Source: Thermoleophilia bacterium (GTDB taxonomy: Bacteria; Actinomycetota; Thermoleophilia; Solirubrobacterales; 70-9). From it: a stretch of 64,000 bases of DNA. The translations under genes were made by a program, and so were the position numbers. The stretch lies in assembly GCA_016650125.1 (NCBI GenBank), contig JAENWT010000010.1:1-64000 (forward strand). The letters are read 5' to 3'. Shown here piece after piece: positions 8,770-17,613 of the stretch. The notes beneath the pieces were generated by a model, which did no database searches, was not told the DNA's origin, and worked only from the letters and a program-made list of their open reading frames with translations. The stretch's first letter is position 1, and every line of letters starts with the position of its first letter.

Positions 8770-10182
8770 CTACTGCATCTCGTCGAGAACACTCAGCGCT
8801 TCGTCAAGGGCCCCAAGGGCAAAGTCGAGTTCTGATTCAGTCAAGCAAAGCGGAGGATTGATGGTCACGGCATTCGGTACAAAACTGAAGAGATGCACAC
8901 CACGCTTCAAGCATTCTTCGGCAATCAGGGCCGATGGATTGAGTTCGGGTTGCGGGTCCACCGAGGGGTCCCACCAACGGTCTTCGGGCAACCACCGCTC
9001 AAGTGTGACCGGATTTCGTACCAGCTCGAGTGCCCTTGCCAAACCAAGTCCGCGGACAGACTGTGCAGTCGGATGGATTGCGATCAATCGCTCGAGACCG
9101 GCGGTCAGCTTCTTGCCCATCTCCGCTACCCGTTCCGGAATCGACTCGGAGAGCATCGTTTCGATGGTTGCAGACACCGCAGCCATCGCCAGAGGGTGTC
9201 CGGAAAATGTGCTGTAGCTGTGCAACTTGCCGCTGGCGAAATACTCGGCAATCTCCTCACTCATCATCACCGCTCCGCAGGGCACGGCGGCGCTCGTCAG
9301 ACCTTTAGCAGAAATCATCAGATCCGGTTCGGCGTCTTCGTAGTGTTCATAGGCCCACCATTTGCCCGTACGGCCCATTCCGGAAAGGGCTTCGTCATCG
9401 ATCAAAAGGATCCCGAGTCGCCTTGTCATCTCACGGATCTGCCTGGGATAGTCCTCGTGAACCAGATAGCCGGCGGCTCCACACCAGAATTCAGTCATAT
9501 ACGCGGCGACGTTCTCGACACCCAAGGACCTGATCATCTTCTCCGTCTCGGCGACGCACGTCAAAGTGCCGTCCGGTTCGCGGCAGTGTTCGTCGGACTC
9601 GCCCAGGGCGCAGCGTTCGCAGTAGGCCGATGGCGCGATTCGGACCGACGGATCAGGAGCGGGTCGGTGGACGACTTCCTCGCTGTCGATAAACAGATTG
9701 TTCATGTAAGGGATTGTTGTCGCCGAACCTGCGCCGGTCGTCCAGCCGTGAAAGGCTGTCTGCCTCGTGAGAACGAGAGGGCGTCCCGTGCGCAAGCGGG
9801 CAAGCAGAAATGCGACTTCGACGGCCTCAGACCCTGAGCACGTGAACCTGACCGATCCTGCCCAGCCCGATTCGGGCATTGTACCTTTGAGTAGGAGATG
9901 CGAGGCTCTTGCTCGCGACTCTGCGGTCATCAACTCGGCCACGTGATCCAGCCTGTCCACAGCCTCATGAAGCGCAGCCCGAACCGATGGATGACCATGG
10001 CCGACGCCAGTGCAGGCGTACTGACTGTGAAAATCTAACAGGCGGGTACCGTCGGCCATCACCAACCAGGAACCCTCCGCCCGGTCCACCAGTTGCGGCT
10101 CATAGTCAGCCTTCTTCACTCCGGGATGCAAAATCAGATTTCGGTCCCACGATTCAACCTGCTCGATGTCGACTGGTTCCAT
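8770..10182 (-). CDS. Class III aminotransferase with Cys-rich insert
   Basis: ATG 10182 (470 aa) is preferred over GTG 10188 because AAAGG lies just upstream. Class III motifs: FHSQYACTGVGHGHPSV, FTCSGSEAVEVAFLLARL, AFHGW, the Asp pair in LLIDDEALSGMGRTGKWW, the Schiff-base Lys in MISAKGLTSAAVPCG near residue 292, and FSGHPLAMAA. It resembles omega-amino acid or taurine:pyruvate aminotransferases. Unusual: a short insert near residues 190-213 with YCERCALGESDEHC and a further Cys in LTC, which looks able to bind a metal. Substrate unknown. Divergent from the lactonase gene at 10424. Confidence 0.85.
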   Translation of the reverse strand: MEPVDIEQVESWDRNLILHPGVKKADYEPQLVDRAEGSWLVMADGTRLLDFHSQYACTGVGHGHPSVRAALHEAVDRLDHVAELMTAESRARASHLLLKGTMPESGWAGSVRFTCSGSEAVEVAFLLARLRTGRPLVLTRQTAFHGWTTGAGSATTIPYMNNLFIDSEEVVHRPAPDPSVRIAPSAYCERCALGESDEHCREPDGTLTCVAETEKMIRSLGVENVAAYMTEFWCGAAGYLVHEDYPRQIREMTRRLGILLIDDEALSGMGRTGKWWAYEHYEDAEPDLMISAKGLTSAAVPCGAVMMSEEIAEYFASGKLHSYSTFSGHPLAMAAVSATIETMLSESIPERVAEMGKKLTAGLERLIAIHPTAQSVRGLGLARALELVRNPVTLERWLPEDRWWDPSVDPQPELNPSALIAEECLKRGVHLFSFVPNAVTINPPLCLTESELDFALGALDEALSVLDEMQ

Positions 10183-10423
10183 GCTCACCTTTCAAGTAAT
10201 CGGTATGAACGATCCCGCAGCTAGCGGCGTCAGATTTATCCTCAGCGCGTCACAAAAGAAACATGTTGCCAAGGTCCCGGTCTTGCTACCGAATCAGTCC
10301 GGCATGCAATTGAATACGAAATGCTTGACAAGCCGGTTCCAGTATGCCACGCTCGGCCCTCTCCGCCCCTGGCTGGAGATATTCTCATTATTTTTGGATA
10401 CGCCAGCAACTTGAAAAGGTAAA

Positions 10424-11212
10424 ATGAACACCGATAAGTCACCCAAGGTTTACGCCGTTCAATGCGGCGGAGACATGACCAATTGGGCAGCACTCGACCC
10501 TTACGACGAACGCGCAGGAACCTTCGTCTACATGCCCACTTTCTTCTACGTAGTGAAACACGCCGAGGGCGTGGTCCTCTTCGACAGCGGTTACCATCCT
10601 GCTCTCGCAACCGACCCTGAGGCGAGGATTGGGGACGCCGCAGCGGTATTCCAAGTGGAGATTGAGGCGGATGACGACCTCACCTCAACCCTCGGTCGAA
10701 TCGGGCTGAAGCCGTCGGACGTAGATCTCGTAATTCAATCCCACCTCCACTTTGATCACGCCGGGGGACTTGGAGAGCTTCGACAAGCCGAAGTAATGGT
10801 CCAGGGCTCGGAACTAGCTTTCGCCCGTAACCCTCCTCTTTACCAGCGAGACCTCTATGTGCAGGATGATTTTGCCGATCCGATCAACTGGGTCGAGCTT
10901 GATGGGGATCGAGATGTATTCGGCGACGGGCGACTCCAGATCGTACAAACACCTGGGCACACAGCTGGTCATCAATCGCTGATGGTTCACCTTGATTCCC
11001 AGAGCCTCTTCCTACTTGCGGATGCGGCCTATCTACTTTCCAAGATGCGCGAGAGGATCCTGCCAGTTGTGCTCTGGAACCCAGATGTCATGATGGACAG
11101 CTGGGACAGGATTGAGGAACTCGAGAAAGAACACGACGCATTTCTTATCACCACGCACGACATTGATTTTCGTGAACGCCTGAAGCTCGCTCCAGAGTCC
11201 TGGTACGAATAG
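10424..11212 (+). CDS. MBL-fold hydrolase, N-acyl-homoserine-lactonase type
   Basis: 262 aa. The metallo-beta-lactamase motif HLHFDHAGG (HxHxDH) is near residues 107-112, then HTAGHQSL and LLADAAYL supply the third His and the bridging Asp, and THDIDF near the end gives the last His. The arrangement of N-terminal Asp-Ser-Gly (VLFDSGYHP) and HxHxDH resembles the AiiA/AttM (BlcC) lactonases. These open homoserine lactone or gamma-butyrolactone rings. No signal peptide, so cytoplasmic. The start ATG follows AAAAGG. In this nutrient island a metabolic lactone is as likely a substrate as a quorum signal. Confidence 0.8.
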   Translation: MNTDKSPKVYAVQCGGDMTNWAALDPYDERAGTFVYMPTFFYVVKHAEGVVLFDSGYHPALATDPEARIGDAAAVFQVEIEADDDLTSTLGRIGLKPSDVDLVIQSHLHFDHAGGLGELRQAEVMVQGSELAFARNPPLYQRDLYVQDDFADPINWVELDGDRDVFGDGRLQIVQTPGHTAGHQSLMVHLDSQSLFLLADAAYLLSKMRERILPVVLWNPDVMMDSWDRIEELEKEHDAFLITTHDIDFRERLKLAPESWYE

Positions 11213-11312
11213 GCAAGGAGTTGATTTCGATGCCGGGCTTGTTCGCTCTGATGTTCGTATGACGTTGCAGGAGCATGGACGGGCTCGGCCGAAACTCTCC
11301 CGCCGCGTTCGA

Positions 11313-11332
11313 GGGGGAGGGATTACTCCCCC
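11313..11332. terminator. Bidirectional hairpin between convergent genes
   Basis: Perfect stem GGGGGAG / CTCCCCC with loop GGATTA, centred between the lactonase and MocR stop codons. No strong T-run follows on either strand, so termination efficiency is uncertain. Confidence 0.5.
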
Positions 11333-11370
11333 CCGAAAGATCTACGCGATAGCTTCACCCTGCCAGCGGC

Positions 11371-12798
11371 TTAGTTCCGATCAGCCGGTGGTCGGGCCTC
11401 GTCAATCACGAGACCCAGAGTTCTGACGATCATCTCGAGCGAGGCATCGGCAATTGCTCCGTAGCCGACGACGAGTGCCGGGGGCAGCGGTTCGGTTCCC
11501 ATTTGGTAGGTAGCAATTCCCCGCAGATGTATACCCTTTTGAGCCATTTTTTTGCAAACGATCCCCTCCTCGACTCCCGGGGGAAGCCTGAGTACGAGGT
11601 GAAGACCGGCGGCGATTCCTTTTATTTCGCCATCCGGCACGGCGGATTCCAGTGCCTTGACCAGCCGGTCTCTGCGGGTTCGGTAGATGTGACGAGTTTG
11701 GCGGAGATGACGGTCGAGGTCGCCGCTTAGGATGAACTCGACAAAAGCCCGCTGATCGATCGCGCGGTGGCCACCGTCGGTGGCCCATCTCTCGCGCGCG
11801 ACCGAACCGGTCATAGCACTCGGAATGATCATCCAACCCATCCTCAGAGCGGGGGCCAGTAGCTTCGACACAGAACCGATCTGAATGCAACTCTCGGGCG
11901 CGAGACCTTGGATAGTTCCGACCGGGTCACGGTCATACCGGTAGGCGGAGTCGTAGTCGTCTTCGATGAGAATCTTGCCGTTGCTGGCTGCCCATTCGGC
12001 AAGCTGGGAACGGCGTTCCGGTGCCATGACAGCTCCGGTCGGGAATTGATGGGCCGGCGTGGCTACGACAGCGTCCACATCCCTTTCGATCACCCGGTCT
12101 ACGATTAGGCCGGATTCGTCGACCGGGCAGGGAACGACTTCTAGGCCCGCTCGGCGAATCACTTCCCACTGATCGTCATCGCTCGGGTTTTCGACGGCGA
12201 TGTGAGTCGCGCCACGACGGACGAGGACGCGACAGGCCAGCGACAGACCCTGGGTGTAACCGTGGGTGATCACTATTCGTTCACCCGTACCCGATACTCC
12301 CCTAACTCGCCGGAGATATGAGGCCAGTTCTTCCCTCATCTCCGGAGTACCTCTCGGATCTCCGTATCCCAGCTCCGAGTTGGGCATTCCGGTCAGGCTG
12401 CGGCGAACCGCAGCCAGCCATTCTTTACGAGGGAAGAGGCTGAGGTCCGGAACGGTGCCGACTAGTTCATGGGTGAGCCGTGGTTTGAAGTCTGCGTCGC
12501 CGGTCGTGGTGACCTCGACCTGCGACAGATTGCGTACCCGCGGAGCGGCGCCCTGTCGTTGGTCGATGTAGCCCTCGGCGACCAATTGCGCGTATGCGTC
12601 GGTGACCACACCCCGTGAGACACCGAGGTCAGTGGCGAGGGCCCGGCTAGATGGCAAACGGGTTCTAGGACCAAGATGACCGGCCTTGATGCTATCCCGC
12701 AGCGCGTTCGCCAGCTGCTGGCGCAGAGGTATGGAGGCCGCTCGATCAACGAACAGCGGCAACTCGTAAAAGCGACTGGACCTATTTGAAGTATTCAA
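11371..12798 (-). CDS. MocR/PdxR-type transcriptional regulator (GntR-aminotransferase fusion)
   Basis: 475 aa from TTG 12798, with AAGGG upstream. Residues about 15-85 form a GntR winged helix (IPLRQQLANALRDSI, LPSSRALATDLGVSRGVV, AYAQLVAEGYI). A linker leads to a full fold-type I aminotransferase domain: GYGDPRGTPEMREELASYL, the IEDDYDSAYRYD segment and the PLP Lys in IGSVSKLLAPALRMGW near residue 310. MocR proteins use PLP or its adducts with amino compounds as effector. The gene is divergent, with 85 bp between starts, from the nitrilase-like gene and the Liv transporter, which it most likely controls. Confidence 0.9.
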   Translation of the reverse strand: MNTSNRSSRFYELPLFVDRAASIPLRQQLANALRDSIKAGHLGPRTRLPSSRALATDLGVSRGVVTDAYAQLVAEGYIDQRQGAAPRVRNLSQVEVTTTGDADFKPRLTHELVGTVPDLSLFPRKEWLAAVRRSLTGMPNSELGYGDPRGTPEMREELASYLRRVRGVSGTGERIVITHGYTQGLSLACRVLVRRGATHIAVENPSDDDQWEVIRRAGLEVVPCPVDESGLIVDRVIERDVDAVVATPAHQFPTGAVMAPERRSQLAEWAASNGKILIEDDYDSAYRYDRDPVGTIQGLAPESCIQIGSVSKLLAPALRMGWMIIPSAMTGSVARERWATDGGHRAIDQRAFVEFILSGDLDRHLRQTRHIYRTRRDRLVKALESAVPDGEIKGIAAGLHLVLRLPPGVEEGIVCKKMAQKGIHLRGIATYQMGTEPLPPALVVGYGAIADASLEMIVRTLGLVIDEARPPADRN

Positions 12799-12806
12799 AC
12801 TGGCCC

Positions 12807-12835
12807 TTGACCTTATGCCAGTTGCGACCTACTAT
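12807..12835 (+). promoter_or_regulatory. Sigma-A-type promoter for nitrilase-like/Liv operon
   Basis: TTGACC at 12807-12812, a 17-bp spacer, then TACTAT at 12830-12835, placed 48 bp before the ATG at 12884. It lies in the 85-bp divergent gap with the MocR gene, where the regulator would be expected to bind. Confidence 0.65.
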
Positions 12836-12883
12836 GCGGTTCGAGGTGTGAGTGGATCACCATTACTAGGGAAAGGCGGCTCG

Positions 12884-13723
12884 ATGTCACGACGAATGAC
12901 CATTGCATTAGCTCAACTTGCAACCGATGAGACCAAGGCCCAAGCCCTTGAGAAGGTTGAGCGCTACGTGGCCGATGCCAGCCAGCAAGGAGCTGGGCTG
13001 ATTGTGCTGCCCGATCTCACTTGCCTCCCGTTCTTCCCTCAATACCGCGCAGAATCAAAATGGATGGAACTGGCCGAAGAAGTGCCAGACGGTCCGTCAA
13101 CTCAGGCGTTTTGCAACCTGGCTCGCGAATACGGAATTGCGATCGTCGGCTCGATCTATGAAAAGCGGAGGGACGGTGTCTACTACGACGCTGGTATCGC
13201 GATCGACAAGGACGGAAACTTCCTCGGCTCGCAGCGGATGATGCATATTCCGGAAGAGCCTGGCTTCAACGAGAAGTACTACTACAAGGCCGGCAACTCG
13301 AAATACCCGGTTTTCGAAATTGATGGCATCAAGGTGGGCATCGCCATCGGACAAGATCTCTTCTATCCGGAGCACCACCGTCTCCTCGCAATCCACGGGG
13401 CGGAGCTTGTCGTCGGGCCAAACGCAATCGGTGCCGAAACTGACCCTCTGGTTCTCTGTAGCCAGGCCGCAGCTGTGATGAACCAGTTTTACGTGGGTGT
13501 TGCCAATCGCACTGGGCCGGACGGAATCCATACTTTCATTGGACGCAGCCATGTCGCCTCTCCGGATGGATCGCTGCTCGCTAAGGCCGATGGAACCGAC
13601 GAGCAGTTGGTGGTGCAAGAGCTGGACTTCAATGCGCTGTCCGAGCTCCGACGATCCCAAAACTATTGGCTCCGGGATCGTCGGCCTGAAACCTATGGCG
13701 ATCTCGTGCTGGATGAGGTCTGA
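12884..13723 (+). CDS. Carbon-nitrogen hydrolase fold protein lacking the catalytic triad
   Basis: The start is ATG 12884 (279 aa), after GAAAGGCGG; an upstream in-frame ATG at 12815 would overlap the promoter. The whole length resembles N-carbamoylputrescine amidases, including SQRMMHIPEEPGFNEKYYY and WLRDRRPETYGDL. The nitrilase triad is Glu-Lys-Cys. Here Glu is Asp in VLPDLTCLPFF (residue 44), Lys is Met in SQRMMHIP (119), and Cys is Gly in VGIAIGQDLFYPE (156). The surrounding fold residues are kept, so the change is selective. It is probably a non-catalytic member that binds an N-carbamoyl or amide ligand or acts as a partner protein. First gene of the Liv operon, opposite the MocR regulator. 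Confidence 0.85.
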   Translation: MSRRMTIALAQLATDETKAQALEKVERYVADASQQGAGLIVLPDLTCLPFFPQYRAESKWMELAEEVPDGPSTQAFCNLAREYGIAIVGSIYEKRRDGVYYDAGIAIDKDGNFLGSQRMMHIPEEPGFNEKYYYKAGNSKYPVFEIDGIKVGIAIGQDLFYPEHHRLLAIHGAELVVGPNAIGAETDPLVLCSQAAAVMNQFYVGVANRTGPDGIHTFIGRSHVASPDGSLLAKADGTDEQLVVQELDFNALSELRRSQNYWLRDRRPETYGDLVLDEV

Positions 13724-13764
13724 GTGGCCGATTTGAATTTTTCTTCGGTGGTCGGCGTCCGCTG

Positions 13765-14829
13765 ATGTTTGGTCGGTTGAAAGGTTCCAGGTCGCCACTT
13801 GGCGAAGGCTTGATCATTTCGGTTCTTCCAGTGATCGTTCTGGTTCTTGTGGTTGAACTCATTGTCGGGTTTGGGAGTGCGGCAAATCAGAGAACGCTTT
13901 TGACGTTCTTGGTTACTTTGACTGCCGTTTTGGGGCTCGGAATATTTGTTGGCAATAGCGGGATCATGAGTTTCGGCCACGCGGCTTTCATGGGAATAGG
14001 CGCTTATTGTGGAAGTTTGCTCGTCCTTCCGATCACGATCAAGGATCAAGCCCTTCCGGATCTACCGGGCTTTATTGGGAGTGCTCACTTGGAGTTCATT
14101 CCCGCGATTTTGATCACTTTGGTCGTGGTCGGTTTTGTGGGGTTCTTGATCGGACTTCCTTTGTCCCGAATGGCCCCTCCCAGTTTTGCGATTGCATCGA
14201 TTGCTTTTTTGATCATCGTTCAGGTGGTGCTCGATAGTGCTACGACCTTCACTCGCGGCGCCGCGACGCTTTACGGTGTGCCTCCGTTGTTGAGTGTGCA
14301 GGGGGCCCTTGCGATCGCTGTGATTGCGACTTTTGTGGCGGGAATGTTCAAAACTTCTCGATGGGGGCTTCAGCTCAGGGCGAGCCGGGAGAATGAAGTG
14401 GCCAGCAGGTCAACCGGAGGCAATATTGAGCGAAATCGTTGGTTGGCTTGGACGGTAAGTGCAGCTATTGCTGGTGCGGCGGGCTTCATGCTGGCGACTA
14501 CGATCGGCGCTTTTTCGCCGAAGGCGTTCGGTCTGACCCAGACGTTCATAATCTTGTCCATGCTGCTGGTGGGTGGCATGACCTCGGTTTCAGGCGCAAT
14601 TGCCGGTACGGCAGCGATAACGGCAATCACCGAGTTTCTCAGGCCTTATGAAAGTGGATTGTCGCTTGGACCACTGGAAACCGGAAGCCTCTTCGGCCTG
14701 AGCACGTTTGGTTTGGGCCTGGTGATTTTGCTGACCCTGTACTTCAGGCCTTCGGGGATTTTCGGCTATCGGGAGCTGAACCAGGTCCTGCCCGGCAGGT
14801 TCCTCAAACGCAACCACCGGGAGCCGTAA
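13765..14829 (+). CDS. livM: Branched-chain amino-acid-type ABC permease LivM
   Basis: 354 aa with roughly nine to ten hydrophobic segments. The LivM signature SFGHAAFMGIGAYCG is near residue 72, and the EAA-type loop region near RASRENEVASRSTGGN contacts the ATPases. It forms the inner-membrane channel with LivH (17614). Only 1 bp separates it from livG. The DNA is distinctly A/T-richer than the outer parts of the window. Confidence 0.9.
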   Translation: MFGRLKGSRSPLGEGLIISVLPVIVLVLVVELIVGFGSAANQRTLLTFLVTLTAVLGLGIFVGNSGIMSFGHAAFMGIGAYCGSLLVLPITIKDQALPDLPGFIGSAHLEFIPAILITLVVVGFVGFLIGLPLSRMAPPSFAIASIAFLIIVQVVLDSATTFTRGAATLYGVPPLLSVQGALAIAVIATFVAGMFKTSRWGLQLRASRENEVASRSTGGNIERNRWLAWTVSAAIAGAAGFMLATTIGAFSPKAFGLTQTFIILSMLLVGGMTSVSGAIAGTAAITAITEFLRPYESGLSLGPLETGSLFGLSTFGLGLVILLTLYFRPSGIFGYRELNQVLPGRFLKRNHREP

Positions 14830-14830
14830 A

Positions 14831-15631
14831 GTGGTCGACGAATCTTCCGGGGACCATCGTGTTCTTTCCCTGAAGGCATCTTCTATCGTCAAGAAGTTTG
14901 GCGGATTCATTGCCCTGAATGGTGTTACGTTCGAGGCTTTACGAGGAGAAATAACTGGTCTGATCGGTCCGAACGGGTCCGGCAAGACCACCTTGGTAAA
15001 TCTGCTTTCCGGCGTCCTCATTCCCTCCGACGGAGAAGTAGTTCTGGATGGATCCAACATAACCGATGTTCCGCCGCACGTAAGGGCGAAGTCGGGTATA
15101 GCCCGCACGTTTCAACACATTTGTCTCTTTGAGCATCTAAGCGTCCTGGAGAATATTGAAGTTGGAGTCCTGCTCCACGATCGCGGTGCCTGGGGAAGCG
15201 ATCGCCGTGACAAGGCGGAAGAGTTGCTTGAGAAGCTGAATCTCAACGGACTGGCCGGACGGACAGCCGGAACGCTGTCCTACGGCGATCAGCGTCGGGT
15301 GGAGATAGCCAGAGCTTTGGCCACCGATCCCTCGTATCTTTTGTTGGATGAGCCGGCTGCCGGGATGCTTCCGGTGGAATCAAATTCGCTTCTCGAAATA
15401 CTTCTACACGTTCATGAGACGTTTGATCTCGGAATCATCACCATCGATCACGATCTGCGCCTGATCAGTCGGCTGTGCGATCGCGTCGTTGTTCTCAACT
15501 CGGGTGAAGTACTAGCCATGGGCAGTCCCAGTGAAGTGCAAGAAGATCCCCGGGTCATTGAGGCTTACCTGGGACGTAGAAGGTCCAGGACATCGCAACC
15601 AGATCAAAAGGAAGGTAAAAGTGTTAGTTAA
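14831..15631 (+). CDS. livG: ABC transporter ATPase LivG
   Basis: 266 aa from GTG 14831, directly after the livM stop. Walker A GPNGSGKTT, Q-loop ARTFQHICLFEHLSVLENIE, signature LSYGDQRRVEIARAL, Walker B YLLLDEPAAGM and the switch His in TIDHDL are all present. The LivG-specific insert after the Q-loop fits the family. It powers import with LivF. The end overlaps the binding-protein start by 11 bp. Confidence 0.92.
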   Translation: MVDESSGDHRVLSLKASSIVKKFGGFIALNGVTFEALRGEITGLIGPNGSGKTTLVNLLSGVLIPSDGEVVLDGSNITDVPPHVRAKSGIARTFQHICLFEHLSVLENIEVGVLLHDRGAWGSDRRDKAEELLEKLNLNGLAGRTAGTLSYGDQRRVEIARALATDPSYLLLDEPAAGMLPVESNSLLEILLHVHETFDLGIITIDHDLRLISRLCDRVVVLNSGEVLAMGSPSEVQEDPRVIEAYLGRRRSRTSQPDQKEGKSVS

Positions 15632-16844
15632 GAGATTCGGAAGTCGAGGTAGGGTGGCGTCTTTGGCCACATCCGCAATCCTGTGTTTCGGGGTGGTTTT
15701 GGGCGTTTCGGCATGCGGGAGCAATGAGTCCGGTGGGGGTTCTGGAGGCGGAGATACCTATAGAATTGGCGTGGCTTCTGCGCAAACCGGCTTCATAGCA
15801 CCATTCGATCAACCGTTTATCGCAGGCTTGGAGTATGCGGTGGATGAAATTAATGCTGCCGGCGGGCTCAACGGTTCAATACCGATCGAGTTAGATGTCA
15901 GGGATGGCCAGTCAGACGCCGGCAAGACGGTCACCGTTGCTCAGGAACTCGTAGACTCAGGTGTCGACTTCCTGATCCTTCCCGGCGACGGCGACTTGGC
16001 AGTCGCCGGTGGTGCTGTGGGGCAGCAGGCAGGGATTCCAATGATGTCGGCTGGGACTGTCCCAGGGATGACCGACAAAGTCGGCGACTACATGTTTGGC
16101 ATCGCCTTTGGTGACAACTCCGACGCTGCGGTGCTCGGAAAGTACGCCGCAGACCAGGGCATCAAGACCGCGTTCTTGTTGAAGTCAAATGACTCTACTT
16201 ACACTGAGGACGTACCCGACTATTTCGCGGAGGTGTTCACGGAAGCCGGGGGTGAGATCGTTGGTGAAGCCCAATACGACCTGGGTCAGCAAGATTTCAG
16301 CGTAACTGTCACCGACATTCAGAACCTGAACCCGCAGCCCGACATCATCATGACTGCTGCATACGAGCCGGATTTCCCTGCTTTTGTCAAGAAGTTGAGA
16401 TCAGCGGGATCCAAGGTGCCGGTATGGGCTGCTGACGCCATTGATACTCCCGGCGTGTACGCACTGGGTGACAAGATTGATGGGACCGTGTTGACAGCTT
16501 CGGCTTTCGATGCTCCCGGTACTCCGTACGCGAAATTCGTCAAGGGCTTTACGGAAGCCACGGGATCTAAACCTGAGGCAAGCTACGCCGGTCTGGGTGG
16601 CGATGCTGTCAAGGTCATCGACGCTGCTGTGCGCGATGCTGGGTCGACTGACGGTGCCCCAGTAAGGGACGCAATTGCGAGCCTAAAGAATGTTCAGAGT
16701 GTAACCGGCAAGATTTCATACGACTATCCGGGATCAAACCGGATGCCGTTGAAGACGGTCTACCTGCTCAAGCCCAAAGACGGGGCTCCAGAGCTGATCG
16801 ACACCATCATCCCTTCGCCGAGCGATATTCCGCCGTCAAAGTAG
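15621..16844 (+). CDS. Amino-acid-type ABC substrate-binding lipoprotein
   Basis: GTG 15621 (407 aa) is preferred because GGAAGG lies just upstream and it yields a proper signal peptide: a basic N-terminus, a hydrophobic core and lipobox VSAC, with a Ser/Gly-rich linker after the lipidated Cys. The mature part has the periplasmic-binding-protein type I fold of the Leu/Ile/Val family (RIGVASAQTGFIAPFD; YAVDEINAAGGLNG; VDFLILPGDGD). It captures the substrate outside the membrane for LivMH. Family members bind branched-chain amino acids, but also urea, amides and aromatic acids. The island context leaves the ligand open. Confidence 0.88.
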   Translation: MLVKRFGSRGRVASLATSAILCFGVVLGVSACGSNESGGGSGGGDTYRIGVASAQTGFIAPFDQPFIAGLEYAVDEINAAGGLNGSIPIELDVRDGQSDAGKTVTVAQELVDSGVDFLILPGDGDLAVAGGAVGQQAGIPMMSAGTVPGMTDKVGDYMFGIAFGDNSDAAVLGKYAADQGIKTAFLLKSNDSTYTEDVPDYFAEVFTEAGGEIVGEAQYDLGQQDFSVTVTDIQNLNPQPDIIMTAAYEPDFPAFVKKLRSAGSKVPVWAADAIDTPGVYALGDKIDGTVLTASAFDAPGTPYAKFVKGFTEATGSKPEASYAGLGGDAVKVIDAAVRDAGSTDGAPVRDAIASLKNVQSVTGKISYDYPGSNRMPLKTVYLLKPKDGAPELIDTIIPSPSDIPPSK

Positions 16845-16859
16845 GACCCGGAAACGAGC

Positions 16860-17612
16860 ATGAAAGTGGATACGGACAGGCCTACCATTAGGCCATTACT
16901 GGAAATTGAAGATCTTTCAGTTTCTTATGGCGCCATCGCGGCTACGCATGGGGTGAGCCTGTCCGTATATCCAGGCGAGATAGTTGCTCTCATTGGCAAC
17001 AACGGGGCGGGCAAGTCGAGCACGCTCAACGCAATCATGGGATTGGTCAAGCCGAATGGGGGACGGGTGACGCTAGATGGGACGGACGCGACGGCGAAAC
17101 CACCGGAACGGCTGATGAACGCCGGACTGACCCTTTCCCCTGAAGGACGCCGGATATTCGGAGGGCTTTCTGTTCAGGAGAACCTCTCAATAGGTTCAGG
17201 GCCAGGTGTCAGCCGGTCGGAGCGACTTCAACGGCAGGATGAAATGTTTGAATTGTTTCCGATTCTGAATGAACGCAAGAGTCAGATGGGCGACACATTG
17301 TCTGGTGGCGAGCAACAGCAGCTCGCCTTGGGCAGGGCTTTGATGTCTCGTCCGAAGGTACTCATGCTCGACGAACCCTCGTTGGGTCTCGCGCCTCTGA
17401 TAACCGAGCAAATATTCGAAATTATTCAGAAACTTGGAGAGCAGGGCATGACGATTCTATTGGTGGAACAGAATGTCGATCGTGCTATGGATGTAGCCGA
17501 CCGAGCTTATGTGCTCTCGGCTGGAAGAGTAGAAATGGACGGCACCACCGAGGAGCTCGCTAGTTCCGGTGACCTGGAAGCCGCTTATTTCGGCACAATG
17601 CAGGGCGTCTGA
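16860..17612 (+). CDS. livF: ABC transporter ATPase LivF
   Basis: 250 aa. Walker A GNNGAGKSS, Q-loop LTLSPEGRRIFGGLSVQENL, signature LSGGEQQQLALGRAL, Walker B VLMLDEPSLGLAP, switch His position occupied by Gln in LLVEQNVDRA, as is usual for LivF. Second nucleotide-binding subunit of the Liv importer. Confidence 0.92.
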   Translation: MKVDTDRPTIRPLLEIEDLSVSYGAIAATHGVSLSVYPGEIVALIGNNGAGKSSTLNAIMGLVKPNGGRVTLDGTDATAKPPERLMNAGLTLSPEGRRIFGGLSVQENLSIGSGPGVSRSERLQRQDEMFELFPILNERKSQMGDTLSGGEQQQLALGRALMSRPKVLMLDEPSLGLAPLITEQIFEIIQKLGEQGMTILLVEQNVDRAMDVADRAYVLSAGRVEMDGTTEELASSGDLEAAYFGTMQGV

Positions 17613-17613
17613 C

